Source: a virus
DNA: 35,692 nucleotides
Strand: one strand, 5' to 3'
IMG/VR virus record: IMGVR_UViG_3300048044_000167
Coordinates: 1-35,692 of that record
Made by a program: the position numbers and the translations under genes. The notes beneath the pieces were generated by a model. The model worked only from the letters and a program-made list of their open reading frames with translations. It ran no database searches and had not been told where the DNA came from. Positions 14,142 through 21,567 of the stretch are shown piece after piece; position 1 is the stretch's first letter, and every line of letters starts with the position of its first letter.

Positions 14142-17126
14142 TTAAAGTAATAAAATTTGCTTTTCTTCCTCTTTAATTCGAATAACATAAGGTCTAATGC
14201 CATTGATTAATTTACCTCGAATACCAAATGTTCGTTTACCACCTCCGGAATTACTACATGCGATGCGGCCTTTATCCGCCCAAGAACGAAATATCTTTTC
14301 CGGAGAATATCCCTCAATACGCATGGCAGCCGTCAATTCGGTTTTTATAATATTTATATAACCTTCCTCGTGATAACCGATTACCTGTATCTGATATTTA
14401 TTAGCGTTATGATCTCGTGAGAATCGTCCTTCATTCGCGGCAAGCCAATCCTGCATCCATTCCCAAACGCGCTCTGACTCATCTGATTCCGATTTCGATA
14501 CCAGCTCGCCTATAATATGATCGGACATATTTGCCGCGCCAACGATGGCGCTATCCTTCTGCTCCGCAAATATCCACTGACTAATTAGGTAATCTGCTAC
14601 CGACACGCAGGCAACCGCATCCAGGTGCGATTCAAGATTATCCGTATATTTATTACGCAGGGCATAACGCGTTTTATTGTATAGATCGCGTATTTCATCA
14701 TGATTGGCTGCCAGCAACATTTCAATAAACAACCTTCCAGCATGGCCATGATTTGCGGCCGTAATCCGATATAAATCTGATGCGAAAACTTTATTATCAG
14801 CAAGTGGTCCCCCGTTAAATTCGAGTACACGGGTAATTACGCCACCCCGGCTGTTATTCCTAGTCAGCGGTGTTTCTCCGTTGCTGATGGCAATTGTACG
14901 CCATTGAGCAGTTTTTTGCAGGCCTTCCCGTTTGGCTCGCCCGCGACCTTTACCTTCACAAATCATATATGTCAGCTGATCTTGATCACCTTTTTTACGA
15001 TCGGTCAAAACCTCGTACTCGTTGACACCTAAAGGCAAATCCGTGAACAACTCAGCAGTACGTTCAACAAAAGTATTCGTTTGATTAAATGTCTGTTTGA
15101 GATTGTCTGGATCACCCCAGGCAGATAATGCTGCAAACAATGTGGCTGACTTTCCATCTGCTGTGGTACCCCAATTGTGTATGCAAAATATTCGTTGACC
15201 AACAATTTTGAGTAGTGGCGCTGCAAATGATGCTGCCAGAATAAATCTGGCCTTCGGCCTTGTCCGCATTTTACGCATGGCTTCGATCCATACACCAAGA
15301 TCGCCAGCAACACCAAAACCGTCAACGGCTCCATCGCCGCCTGAATCGCCCAGGTCTAAGGTATAGCCAGTTTCAAGCCCAGGTAAAATAAATTTTGTTT
15401 CATGATCACGCCAACCGAGTTTTCCAACTCCCGATCGATCGGGGATTGTGCTGGCATTGGCCGCCTCCAAAGCCGACAGCCATTTCGTCAAACCTCTGGC
15501 CATCGCAGAATCAAAAATTAACCCACTATCTGTTAAGCACATTATTTTTTTCGAATCGAAAATTGTTGATTTTGGCAGGATCACGCTGCGCCATTTACCC
15601 TTGTGCGTCTTAAACGCCACAACGGCTTTTTCTTGACCACTGTCGATATTATAAATTCGATCGGTAATAACGATCGGTACATAGGAGACCTTAGTTATCG
15701 TCTCGCCTCCTTGCTCTGATACTTTTCTCATGGAAACGCCGTTTTTGCTGAAAATCCAGTTGAAATAATGCGACGATGCAGCGGGTAATTTTAAATTGAT
15801 GGGTACATCAGGCACTGTGCTGGCTAACGTTTGACCGTCACCGTCTGAAGAATCAGCGCCATCTTGACCACCGCCTTCGATGACAGTTAACCCAGCGCCT
15901 TCGCGTTTATGTTGTGCAAGCTGATGCTTTAAAGTATTGAGGTTAACCTGACCTTTGCAACGCTGATAAAAGCCATCGTAATCGGCTGGTGATTGTTTCT
16001 GTAAAGTTGCGAGAGCACCTAATACCTCAGGTGTATAAACCGTCTCAGGCGTTGGTACCGAGATGGCCCGAATGATTGCTTTAGCCTGTGGCAGTTTACC
16101 CAGGGACCAGCCGCAAGGTGCAGCCATTCCGCAACCGCCTTCCGGGCACCCCTGAAAACCAAGACTTCGAATATAATCGCAGTTCTGCGGATTCATCGCG
16201 CCCAAGGCTTCGTCAATTTTTTTATCAGTGTCAGCTGGCTTATATCTGGCTGAATCTAACGCTGACATTGCGTGTGCCGCTTCTATCCCGTCTATTGCCC
16301 TGACAACATTAGTTATCATGGCCAGCCATTCATTATAGGACAGCGTTTTAGCATTCAATTGGCAGTGCTGCATAAACATGCAGTTAGTAAGCATATAATT
16401 TGCGGTACCATCTGTCGGCCTACGTTCGAATGTTGCAGTCCGATTTTTATTGAGTGTGGATGATTCCACTATAGCCGGAAGGACGTCGTCAAAATCAGAT
16501 GGATTGTACCGAATATCTGTAGACTCAATCACGCTGGCCATGATTAAACTTTGGGGGTTCTTATAATTAACGGTACCTGGTAGACGCATTACATGCGATA
16601 TATCAAATGTCGAATCAAGATGCCAACCAGAATCAGCTGCCCGCTTTTTAACACACGCTTGTAAGCGATTCATAAGATTCTCAGCTTCGCCTTTTTCTTC
16701 TGGAGTATCGAAGTACCAACATTCCCGCAAGATGTACCAGGCATGAATTCCGTATCCACTATGGACTATGATTGATGGTGGCAATGGCAATAACGTTCGG
16801 GCTTCATCAACTGTCATCGGCAAATTCTTCTTGGCATGTGCGGCCGGATTACCGGGATCGTAAATATCAATATCTACCCATAGCGCTGGTATGCCGATTA
16901 TGTCATTATCAGACGGTTTTTTATTTATCGGTCCCGCTGTAATTCCTGCTGAAAAATATATATTCTGACCAGGCGGCACATTCGGCAATATGCCAGCGAC
17001 TCTGTCCAAATCGGCTACAGCGCAAGCGATACCTTTTGCTGACGGCAACGCAAATATCTCCGTATAACCATTTTCAGCATTTTCATATATAGTTTTTAAA
17101 AATGATATCGCATCCATGGGCTTCAC
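14142..17126 (-). CDS. Primase-helicase: AEP-like primase plus DUF927 helicase
   Basis: This 994-residue replication enzyme has an N-terminal archaeo-eukaryotic primase-like domain, with the acidic pair WVDIDIYD (84-87), HSGYGIHAWY (122-131) and MRLPGTVNYKNPQ (180-192). A Cys-containing stretch follows at 316-339 (CPEGGCGMAAPCGW). The DUF927 helicase domain runs from about residue 450, with the P-loop GTTADGKS at 653-660 and DRKKGDQ-type motifs after it. The last 100 residues look like a winged helix (ELTAAMRIEGYSPEKIFRSW...GGGKRTFGIRG). It lies between the repeat array and a second helicase gene, and is the probable initiator and replicative helicase. Confidence 0.88.
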   Translation of the reverse strand: MKPMDAISFLKTIYENAENGYTEIFALPSAKGIACAVADLDRVAGILPNVPPGQNIYFSAGITAGPINKKPSDNDIIGIPALWVDIDIYDPGNPAAHAKKNLPMTVDEARTLLPLPPSIIVHSGYGIHAWYILRECWYFDTPEEKGEAENLMNRLQACVKKRAADSGWHLDSTFDISHVMRLPGTVNYKNPQSLIMASVIESTDIRYNPSDFDDVLPAIVESSTLNKNRTATFERRPTDGTANYMLTNCMFMQHCQLNAKTLSYNEWLAMITNVVRAIDGIEAAHAMSALDSARYKPADTDKKIDEALGAMNPQNCDYIRSLGFQGCPEGGCGMAAPCGWSLGKLPQAKAIIRAISVPTPETVYTPEVLGALATLQKQSPADYDGFYQRCKGQVNLNTLKHQLAQHKREGAGLTVIEGGGQDGADSSDGDGQTLASTVPDVPINLKLPAASSHYFNWIFSKNGVSMRKVSEQGGETITKVSYVPIVITDRIYNIDSGQEKAVVAFKTHKGKWRSVILPKSTIFDSKKIMCLTDSGLIFDSAMARGLTKWLSALEAANASTIPDRSGVGKLGWRDHETKFILPGLETGYTLDLGDSGGDGAVDGFGVAGDLGVWIEAMRKMRTRPKARFILAASFAAPLLKIVGQRIFCIHNWGTTADGKSATLFAALSAWGDPDNLKQTFNQTNTFVERTAELFTDLPLGVNEYEVLTDRKKGDQDQLTYMICEGKGRGRAKREGLQKTAQWRTIAISNGETPLTRNNSRGGVITRVLEFNGGPLADNKVFASDLYRITAANHGHAGRLFIEMLLAANHDEIRDLYNKTRYALRNKYTDNLESHLDAVACVSVADYLISQWIFAEQKDSAIVGAANMSDHIIGELVSKSESDESERVWEWMQDWLAANEGRFSRDHNANKYQIQVIGYHEEGYINIIKTELTAAMRIEGYSPEKIFRSWADKGRIACSNSGGGKRTFGIRGKLINGIRPYVIRIKEEEKQILLL

Positions 17127-17129
17127 AAC

Positions 17130-18335
17130 CTAACGTAGCCAGACTAGTCTTTTAGCTGCTCTTGTTATTCCTGTATATCTCCATCGTGCCTGAAACATCG
17201 GATCTTTGCTATCTTGCCAGCTGTCGTCATACAACAAAATATTGTCCCATTCGCTACCCTGGGAAGCATGACAAGTAATGCAGTAAGCAAATTGAAAAAT
17301 GATTCCTTTCATGTTGCCCCTGGCCTGTTTCGTTTCCCATAATGATTCCGGATTATATTTGAGATCTTTAAATTCGGCTGTTTCTTCAAAAATCGGCCGC
17401 AAATTCAATAAATGTTCGATACTGATCATCGGCCGATCTCGCCAAGGAACGGATTCCGACTTTTCACGCTGATCCGTATGGGTGCAATAGCCAATCAACC
17501 CATTCACCAGTGCTGTCGGCAATTTACCATCGAACAGAATCGTATCCCATTGATTTTTCTTGCAGATTAGCTTGTCCCCTATGACGGGTAAATCCCCCTC
17601 AAACCCAAGGTGCTGCCGAGCTTGCTTGTTGACCATTCCGACAGTCGCATTTCGGCCGGCAATGATCTGATCTGCCCAGGCAAACATGTCTTTTTGGTAT
17701 TCATCTCGAATGATTTCTTTCGACATTTGCCATATGCACCCGGGCGAACTTTCATCTTCACGGAGTGGCTTACCCTTGCGGATTTTCTCAGCCAGGTAAG
17801 CAATGCCGCTGCCTTCATCCTGGCGCATGATTTCTTCAAGCGTTACGTCCAGATCAGTGAGTAAATCCGACTCGTCCCCGTTGACAGGGGGCAGCTGGAA
17901 TGGATCTCCAACTGCAATAATCGGTATATTGAAAGATAGTAAATCGCGAAGTATTGTTTTATCGACCATGCTGGCCTCATCAACCAAAATAATTTGAGGT
18001 TTAGGTACTAGTTTTTCTTTGAGCTCGGTAACAAGTTTACGTTTATATTTGTGATGCCCGTTATCGTCAATGTACGAAACCATTTTAACTTCGGTATTAT
18101 ATATCAGCTGGTGAATGGTTGTTGCTGGCATTCCCCGTTGTTGCATGACGAGAGCAGCCTTGCCTGTGTAGGCGCAAAAAGCAATATTGTTACTTGCCAG
18201 TTCGGTGGCAATATTTGATGATAAATACGTTTTTCCAGTACCGGCATAACCAGCGATTTTAAATATTTGCTCGTTGCCATCCAACCACCATTTTTTAGCC
18301 CGATCAAATCCGACTTGCTGCATTCTATTAAGCAT
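17130..18335 (-). CDS. RecD/Pif1-type SF1 helicase
   Basis: A 401-residue SF1B helicase with Walker A GYAGTGKT (29-36), Walker B LVDEASMVDK (117-126), the sensor VGDPFQLPPV, and a C-terminal UvrD_C_2-like segment (CITCHASQGSEWDNILLYDD, then YTGITRAAKRLVWLR). The size is that of phage Dda/RecD2-like enzymes, which move 5' to 3' and help restart replication or recombination. It directly precedes the primase-helicase gene (three-base gap). Confidence 0.9.
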   Translation of the reverse strand: MLNRMQQVGFDRAKKWWLDGNEQIFKIAGYAGTGKTYLSSNIATELASNNIAFCAYTGKAALVMQQRGMPATTIHQLIYNTEVKMVSYIDDNGHHKYKRKLVTELKEKLVPKPQIILVDEASMVDKTILRDLLSFNIPIIAVGDPFQLPPVNGDESDLLTDLDVTLEEIMRQDEGSGIAYLAEKIRKGKPLREDESSPGCIWQMSKEIIRDEYQKDMFAWADQIIAGRNATVGMVNKQARQHLGFEGDLPVIGDKLICKKNQWDTILFDGKLPTALVNGLIGYCTHTDQREKSESVPWRDRPMISIEHLLNLRPIFEETAEFKDLKYNPESLWETKQARGNMKGIIFQFAYCITCHASQGSEWDNILLYDDSWQDSKDPMFQARWRYTGITRAAKRLVWLR

Positions 18336-18495
18336 GATTACTCACCGGTCCCGCTACACAATTTTGATCAATATATCTTGGGCCTTGTTCATCTTTATAA
18401 CATTGGCTGAAATATTTGCAATCTTGGCAATGTATAAATTGTATTTTAATCGTTCGAGCATTTATGTTGATAATTATATTTTGTTCGCTCGGCAT
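18328..18495 (-). CDS. Tiny Cys-rich protein
   Basis: 55 residues starting at ATG 18495, with AAGGTGACG at suitable distance. Cys residues at 23, 26, 32 and 46 (IHCQDCKYFSQCYKDEQG) make a zinc-knuckle-like pattern. Its stop overlaps the start of the helicase gene at 18335 by eight bases, so it is coupled. No function is recognised. It is too short for many gene finders but has a good ribosome site and fills the gap exactly. Confidence 0.65.
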   Translation of the reverse strand: MPSEQNIIININARTIKIQFIHCQDCKYFSQCYKDEQGPRYIDQNCVAGPVSNHA

Positions 18496-18504
18496 TACCT
18501 ATCG

Positions 18505-18870
18505 TCACCTTTCTTTTAAAATTTTCAGCGCGTCATCGGGTGAACGTGCTACACCTGCCTTGGCTCCAAGGGATTGCATTTGTTCGATGAAATGTAATTG
18601 CGCCGGCCGTACTCGGCCAGTTTTCGTTTTTACTTCGATAAATGCAGGGCGGGCTCCACTGCCAATCGGCTGAATCACCAGCAAATCTGTAAATCCATCT
18701 GGAAGCCCTGTGTTAAACGGCCGCGGATGAATGATCGTGATTGATCCGTCTGGGTTTCGGATAATACGTTCTCCAGTCCAAGCTTGGCCAACATTACATC
18801 TGAAAGAAACGCCTAAATTATTTTCTGATATGGCAACGCGAATCGCGTTTTGAATGTCATGTTCTTGCAT
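18505..18870 (-). CDS. VRR-NUC domain nuclease
   Basis: 121 residues. I choose ATG 18870, which has GGAGGG ten bases upstream; a longer frame begins in sequence that overlaps a plus-strand gene's promoter area. This is a single VRR-NUC domain (PD-(D/E)XK type): E3 near the start, GFTDLLVI with D62, FIEVKTKTG with E79 and K81, and Q91 in RPAQLHFIEQM. Stand-alone phage forms are thought to be junction- or flap-cleaving nucleases. It begins the leftward replication block. Confidence 0.88.
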   Translation of the reverse strand: MQEHDIQNAIRVAISENNLGVSFRCNVGQAWTGERIIRNPDGSITIIHPRPFNTGLPDGFTDLLVIQPIGSGARPAFIEVKTKTGRVRPAQLHFIEQMQSLGAKAGVARSPDDALKILKER

Positions 18871-18921
18871 CAATTTATACCCTCCTATGGCAATTTCCAA
18901 ACAAATCAGAAATACAATAAT

Positions 18922-18927
18922 TATAAT
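18922..18927 (+). promoter_or_regulatory. Possible -10 box of the DUF1540 gene
   Basis: TATAAT lies about 40 bases before the plus-strand gene. The -35 region 17 bases upstream (AAACAA) is poor, so this is only a candidate promoter. Confidence 0.35.
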
Positions 18928-18967
18928 CACTTCTAAACGAGCCATACTAAAACAGGAGGTGATTACA

Positions 18968-19135
18968 ATTTCGAAAGTAGCTAAATGCATGTGCGAAGAA
19001 TGTCATTACAACACCGACTTCGAATGTAACGCCGGTAGTATCGAAGTTATATCAAGCAGTGATAGTCATGTATTAACTGCGGATGGTACGGCTTGTAATA
19101 CTTTCAAAGCAAGACAAACACATACTCTCTATTAG
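18968..19135 (+). CDS. DUF1540 metal-binding protein on the opposite strand
   Basis: 55 residues with the DUF1540 pattern: C-M-C-x2-C-x-YN (KCMCEECHYN), then CNAGSIEV and a final TACNTF. Family members are small Cys proteins of Firmicutes, of unknown but probably metal- or sporulation-related role. The ribosome site AGGAGG at 18954-18959 is ideal for an ATT start at 18968; a GTG at 18959 lies inside that site. The gene points against the surrounding operon and has its own terminator, so it is an independent cargo gene. Confidence 0.75.
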   Translation: MSKVAKCMCEECHYNTDFECNAGSIEVISSSDSHVLTADGTACNTFKARQTHTLY

Positions 19136-19160
19136 GGCGGCTATTACCGCCCTTCTTTTA
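19134..19160 (+). terminator. Intrinsic terminator of the DUF1540 gene
   Basis: AGGGCGG-CTATTA-CCGCCCT followed by TCTTTTAT: seven perfect pairs starting at the stop codon of the plus-strand gene. Confidence 0.85.
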
Positions 19161-19175
19161 TAAAATCGCCTTATT

Positions 19176-19310
19176 TTAATGGCAACAATCGGGACAATCA
19201 TCAGAATGCTCATACCCGTGTGGGCAAACATATTTCGGGTTTTTAGATTTGCATCTCTTCAGCCCACGAAGGATAAAACCAACCATTACGCCTGCAAGAA
19301 AATTAATCAT
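19176..19310 (-). CDS. Tiny protein with N-terminal hydrophobic helix and Cys/His tail
   Basis: 44 residues from ATG 19310, with GAGGTG 10 bases upstream. MINFLAGVMVGFILRGLKRC is a likely membrane anchor. The tail has CPHGYEHSDDCPDCCH, a metal-binding-like cluster. The start overlaps the stop of a 24-codon frame upstream. Unknown function. Confidence 0.5.
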   Translation of the reverse strand: MINFLAGVMVGFILRGLKRCKSKNPKYVCPHGYEHSDDCPDCCH

Positions 19311-19381
19311 GTATTGTTTTCACCTCGATATTTCCGGCTTTCTTTATTCAAACGCTTACTACGGAAATTTATTTCGCTCAC
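19307..19381 (-). CDS. Possible 24-residue leader peptide
   Basis: GTG 19381 follows GGGAGGGGTTAAG. The peptide is very basic (FRSKRLNKESRKYRG) and its TGA overlaps the ATG of the next small gene. It may be a coupling leader or just a chance frame; the ribosome site is the only support. Confidence 0.3.
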   Translation of the reverse strand: MSEINFRSKRLNKESRKYRGENNT

Positions 19382-19455
19382 CTTAACCCCTCCCGCATAA
19401 TCTCTTTATCTTTGGGTATCCTATAAATGACATTTTGACATTCTGCTCAGTGATT

Positions 19456-19493
19456 AGCCAGAGACTTCACGCGCACGGTGGCTCTGGCTTTTC
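19456..19493 (+). terminator. Terminator-like hairpin 1 in intergenic segment
   Basis: AGCCAGAG / CTCTGGCT, eight perfect pairs around an 18-base loop that can itself pair CAC with GTG, followed by TTTT. The T run favours the plus strand, where no gene is visible upstream. Confidence 0.45.
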
Positions 19494-19542
19494 CATGTAT
19501 AAGAACCGATTAACCGGCAATACTATAAACCTCTCTCTATAT

Positions 19543-19575
19543 AGCCAGGACCACTCATCAGGTTCTGGCCTTTTT
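19543..19575 (+). terminator. Terminator-like hairpin 2
   Basis: GCCAGGACC / GGTTCTGGC, nine pairs with one G-U and an eight-base loop, followed by TTTTT. It shares the GCCAG arm with hairpin 1. It lies beyond the 3' end of the leftward HNH gene, so it faces that gene. The 210-base segment 19382-19594 otherwise holds nothing I can call. Confidence 0.55.
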
Positions 19576-19594
19576 ATGCCATCCGCTCAATACC

Positions 19595-20212
19595 CTATAA
19601 TTCTACTCGTTTTTTTCGCTCGCCAATTTTTAAATAAATATCCGCAATTGTAACACCGGTTTTGGTCAATTCCGCATTATTGGTTATTAACCTCTGCTTA
19701 TTCATAACGGCCAATTCCCGCCTGGAAATTAACAACAAATTGTCCAAAATAACATTTTGTTTATTACCATCCGCGAAAATCACTACATGCCCCGTAGGTA
19801 CAGCCCCATTGACTTCTTCCCAAAGTATGATGTGCTTGCCCTTCCACTTGCCAGGGTCGGCAATCTTTATCTCTACATACCCGTCAGTATTGGTTCGCTC
19901 GGTACCGACCGGCTTATAATTATGGGGCCTACAGCCTTTTTTAAACTGCGTGGGCTCCCAGCCGCCAATTCCTTTTTTGCCTTTATTAAACGGAACATGA
20001 CCTTTTTTAAACTGCGTAGGTTCATATCCGGTGTTAAAGTGTGTGTCACGTCCGTTATGCAGGCCATGTTTACATGCCAGTGAAACCATTGCGGAAACAT
20101 TTATGTCCATCCCAAAACGCTCATTAAACATGTCGGTCAATTCCCGATAACTCCGACCCTTTATATTAATACTGATATATTCGATATGCTCTGCCGTGTA
20201 TTTTCTGTTCAT
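19595..20212 (-). CDS. HNH homing-type endonuclease
   Basis: 205 residues. The N-terminal part looks like a helix-turn-helix (YTAEHIEYISINIKGRSYRELTDMFNERFG). Two FKKG-type repeats follow (GYEPTQFKKGHVPFNKG and GGWEPTQFKKG), then an HNH_3 core (HIILWEEVNGAVPTGHVVIFADGNKQNVILDNLLLISRRE). These are standard for free-standing phage HNH endonucleases that spread by cutting related genomes. It is probably a selfish insertion within the early region, next to the two plus-strand genes. Confidence 0.88.
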   Translation of the reverse strand: MNRKYTAEHIEYISINIKGRSYRELTDMFNERFGMDINVSAMVSLACKHGLHNGRDTHFNTGYEPTQFKKGHVPFNKGKKGIGGWEPTQFKKGCRPHNYKPVGTERTNTDGYVEIKIADPGKWKGKHIILWEEVNGAVPTGHVVIFADGNKQNVILDNLLLISRRELAVMNKQRLITNNAELTKTGVTIADIYLKIGERKKRVEL

Positions 20213-20218
20213 ATGCCT

Positions 20219-20446
20219 TTACTCCAGCAGGTTAGACGGGATTGGGTTTCCTCTACCAACCATATCAACCGCAACCTTCGCCTTTAGTACCAGTGCTCCA
20301 TTGGCGATAATTTGCTGAGAAACATCCGTCACAGCTTTTGCACGACTAATCTCTTCAATAAGTTTATCGCCGATCAAATCTTCATCACCAAGCCTTTCAA
20401 GCTGGGCAAACAGATGATTATTCAGATCAGAAAGTTTATTTTGCAT
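20219..20446 (-). CDS. Small helical phage protein
   Basis: 75 residues from ATG 20446, with GGGAGGAG upstream; longer in-frame starts lack a site. Helical and acidic (KLSDLNNHLFAQLERLGDEDLIGDKLIEEI) with a second helix VTDVSQQIIANGALVLKAKVAVDMV. It resembles a widespread but unnamed Firmicutes prophage family in the replication region. No function is known. Confidence 0.65.
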   Translation of the reverse strand: MQNKLSDLNNHLFAQLERLGDEDLIGDKLIEEISRAKAVTDVSQQIIANGALVLKAKVAVDMVGRGNPIPSNLLE

Positions 20447-20627
20447 GATTATATCTCCTCCCTTTTGTTTGAGTTGCTTTCTATATGCGTGCACTAATAA
20501 CCACTAATAGCCTTACATCGCAGGAATCGGCTATAGTTTTCACGAACATATTTTTTATTGCAATAATTAACTTGAATTGTAGGTATGCTGAACTGGCAAG
20601 AAAATATTTCAAATGAGGTGCTTTTCT

Positions 20628-20978
20628 ATGAAAAAAATGCTACTAATTTTATTGGCAACAGTACTTATAATTGGCTCTTTTCAGGTGACTACATATGCGT
20701 ATAATCAGAATCAGCTTGACAAAATAAAGACCGGTTGGAAACTCTGTAACGGGTTTGACCTGAGCAACGCTAACCTTAGCGGGTTAAATCTAAAATACGT
20801 CTATCTGGAAGGAGCCAACCTGAAAGGAGCTAACTTGTTCAACGCCAATCTAACCCGTGCCCACCTAAAGGGAGCCGATCTGAGAAAGGCCATCCTTAGA
20901 AATGCTAATCTAATTGGGGCAGACATGGCCCACGTCCGCTTAATTGGAGCTATAATGCCAAACGGTTCTGTCTTTTAA
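20628..20978 (+). CDS. Exported pentapeptide-repeat protein
   Basis: 116 residues from ATG 20628 with GAGGTG upstream. A clear signal peptide (KKMLLILLATVLIIGSFQVTTYA) is followed by about ten pentapeptide repeats of the A(N/D)LxG type (LSNANLSGLNL, LKGADLRKAI), giving a short right-handed beta-helix. It is on the plus strand against the operon with its own terminator, so it is probably expressed from the prophage as a cargo gene. Known pentapeptide proteins include DNA mimics, but an exported one must act at the surface or periplasm. Role unknown. Confidence 0.8.
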   Translation: MKKMLLILLATVLIIGSFQVTTYAYNQNQLDKIKTGWKLCNGFDLSNANLSGLNLKYVYLEGANLKGANLFNANLTRAHLKGADLRKAILRNANLIGADMAHVRLIGAIMPNGSVF

Positions 20979-21037
20979 AATACGATAATTCATAGTACTC
21001 AGTTGTCACGTCCAAGCCTCCATCGCCCTTTCCAGCA

Positions 21038-21070
21038 CCGCCTCAAATCCCTTTGATGGCGGCTTTTTCT
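21038..21070 (+). terminator. Intrinsic terminator of the pentapeptide gene
   Basis: CCGCC-TCAAA then TCCC loop then TTTGA-T-GGCGG, ten pairs with a one-base bulge, followed by CTTTTTCT. Confidence 0.75.
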
Positions 21071-21103
21071 GTTGCTGCTGCATACTTCGGACGACCCCTA
21101 ATT

Positions 21104-21274
21104 TTAATCGCTCTCCTCCTCATCACCTATATACACATCTGGCTGTTCTGTAACTTCATGGCCCTCGCCAGTGTGATTGTCATGAAACAACTTATCAATA
21201 AACGCTGCATTATCGGGCTTATCCGTTTTATATGACATGTTGCCGCCGCAACTACAGCTTAAGGTCTTTTTCAT
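21104..21274 (-). CDS. Small Cys/His protein
   Basis: 56 residues from ATG 21274, eight bases after GGGAG. KTLSCSCGGNMSYKT carries C-x-C-GG, and FHDNHTGEGHEV supplies His residues, so a metal site is likely. The C-terminus is very acidic (DVYIGDEEESD). Coupled to the LysM-like gene, whose last codons it overlaps. Unknown role. Confidence 0.6.
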   Translation of the reverse strand: MKKTLSCSCGGNMSYKTDKPDNAAFIDKLFHDNHTGEGHEVTEQPDVYIGDEEESD

Positions 21275-21567
21275 TGGTCCGTCTCCCAATATGTGATTTT
21301 TAAAACCTCACCCGCATGAACCTCGCCGTTTCCAATAACATCGTAATTTTCCTCACGAATCCCCTCGCAGAATTCATCAATTTGCCGGACGGTCCCAGTG
21401 TTTTTCACAATGAACTGCTCAGCGATTGTCAACAGAGTATCCGACTTCGTGACAGTATACGTTTCAGTAACGTAGGTATAACCGCACTGTGTAACCACAA
21501 TCACCAGTAACACAGCGATTTTCATAATGGTTGTGACCGTATGCTTGATAAACCGATGCTTATACAT
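21271..21567 (-). CDS. Membrane-anchored LysM-like protein
   Basis: 98 residues from ATG 21567 with GGAGGT upstream. One N-terminal membrane segment (IMKIAVLLVIVVTQCGYTYV) is followed by a LysM-like motif (YTVTKSDTLLTIAEQF and GEVLKITYW), although a longer insert separates the two halves. This suggests a cell-wall-facing anchored protein. It overlaps the 3' end of the helicase gene, an unusual place for an envelope protein. Confidence 0.6.
   Translation of the reverse strand: MYKHRFIKHTVTTIMKIAVLLVIVVTQCGYTYVTETYTVTKSDTLLTIAEQFIVKNTGTVRQIDEFCEGIREENYDVIGNGEVHAGEVLKITYWETDQ

Noticed and set aside
19179-19400. 73-codon plus-strand frame
   Set aside because: No ribosome site; the minus strand holds two coupled small frames with good sites.
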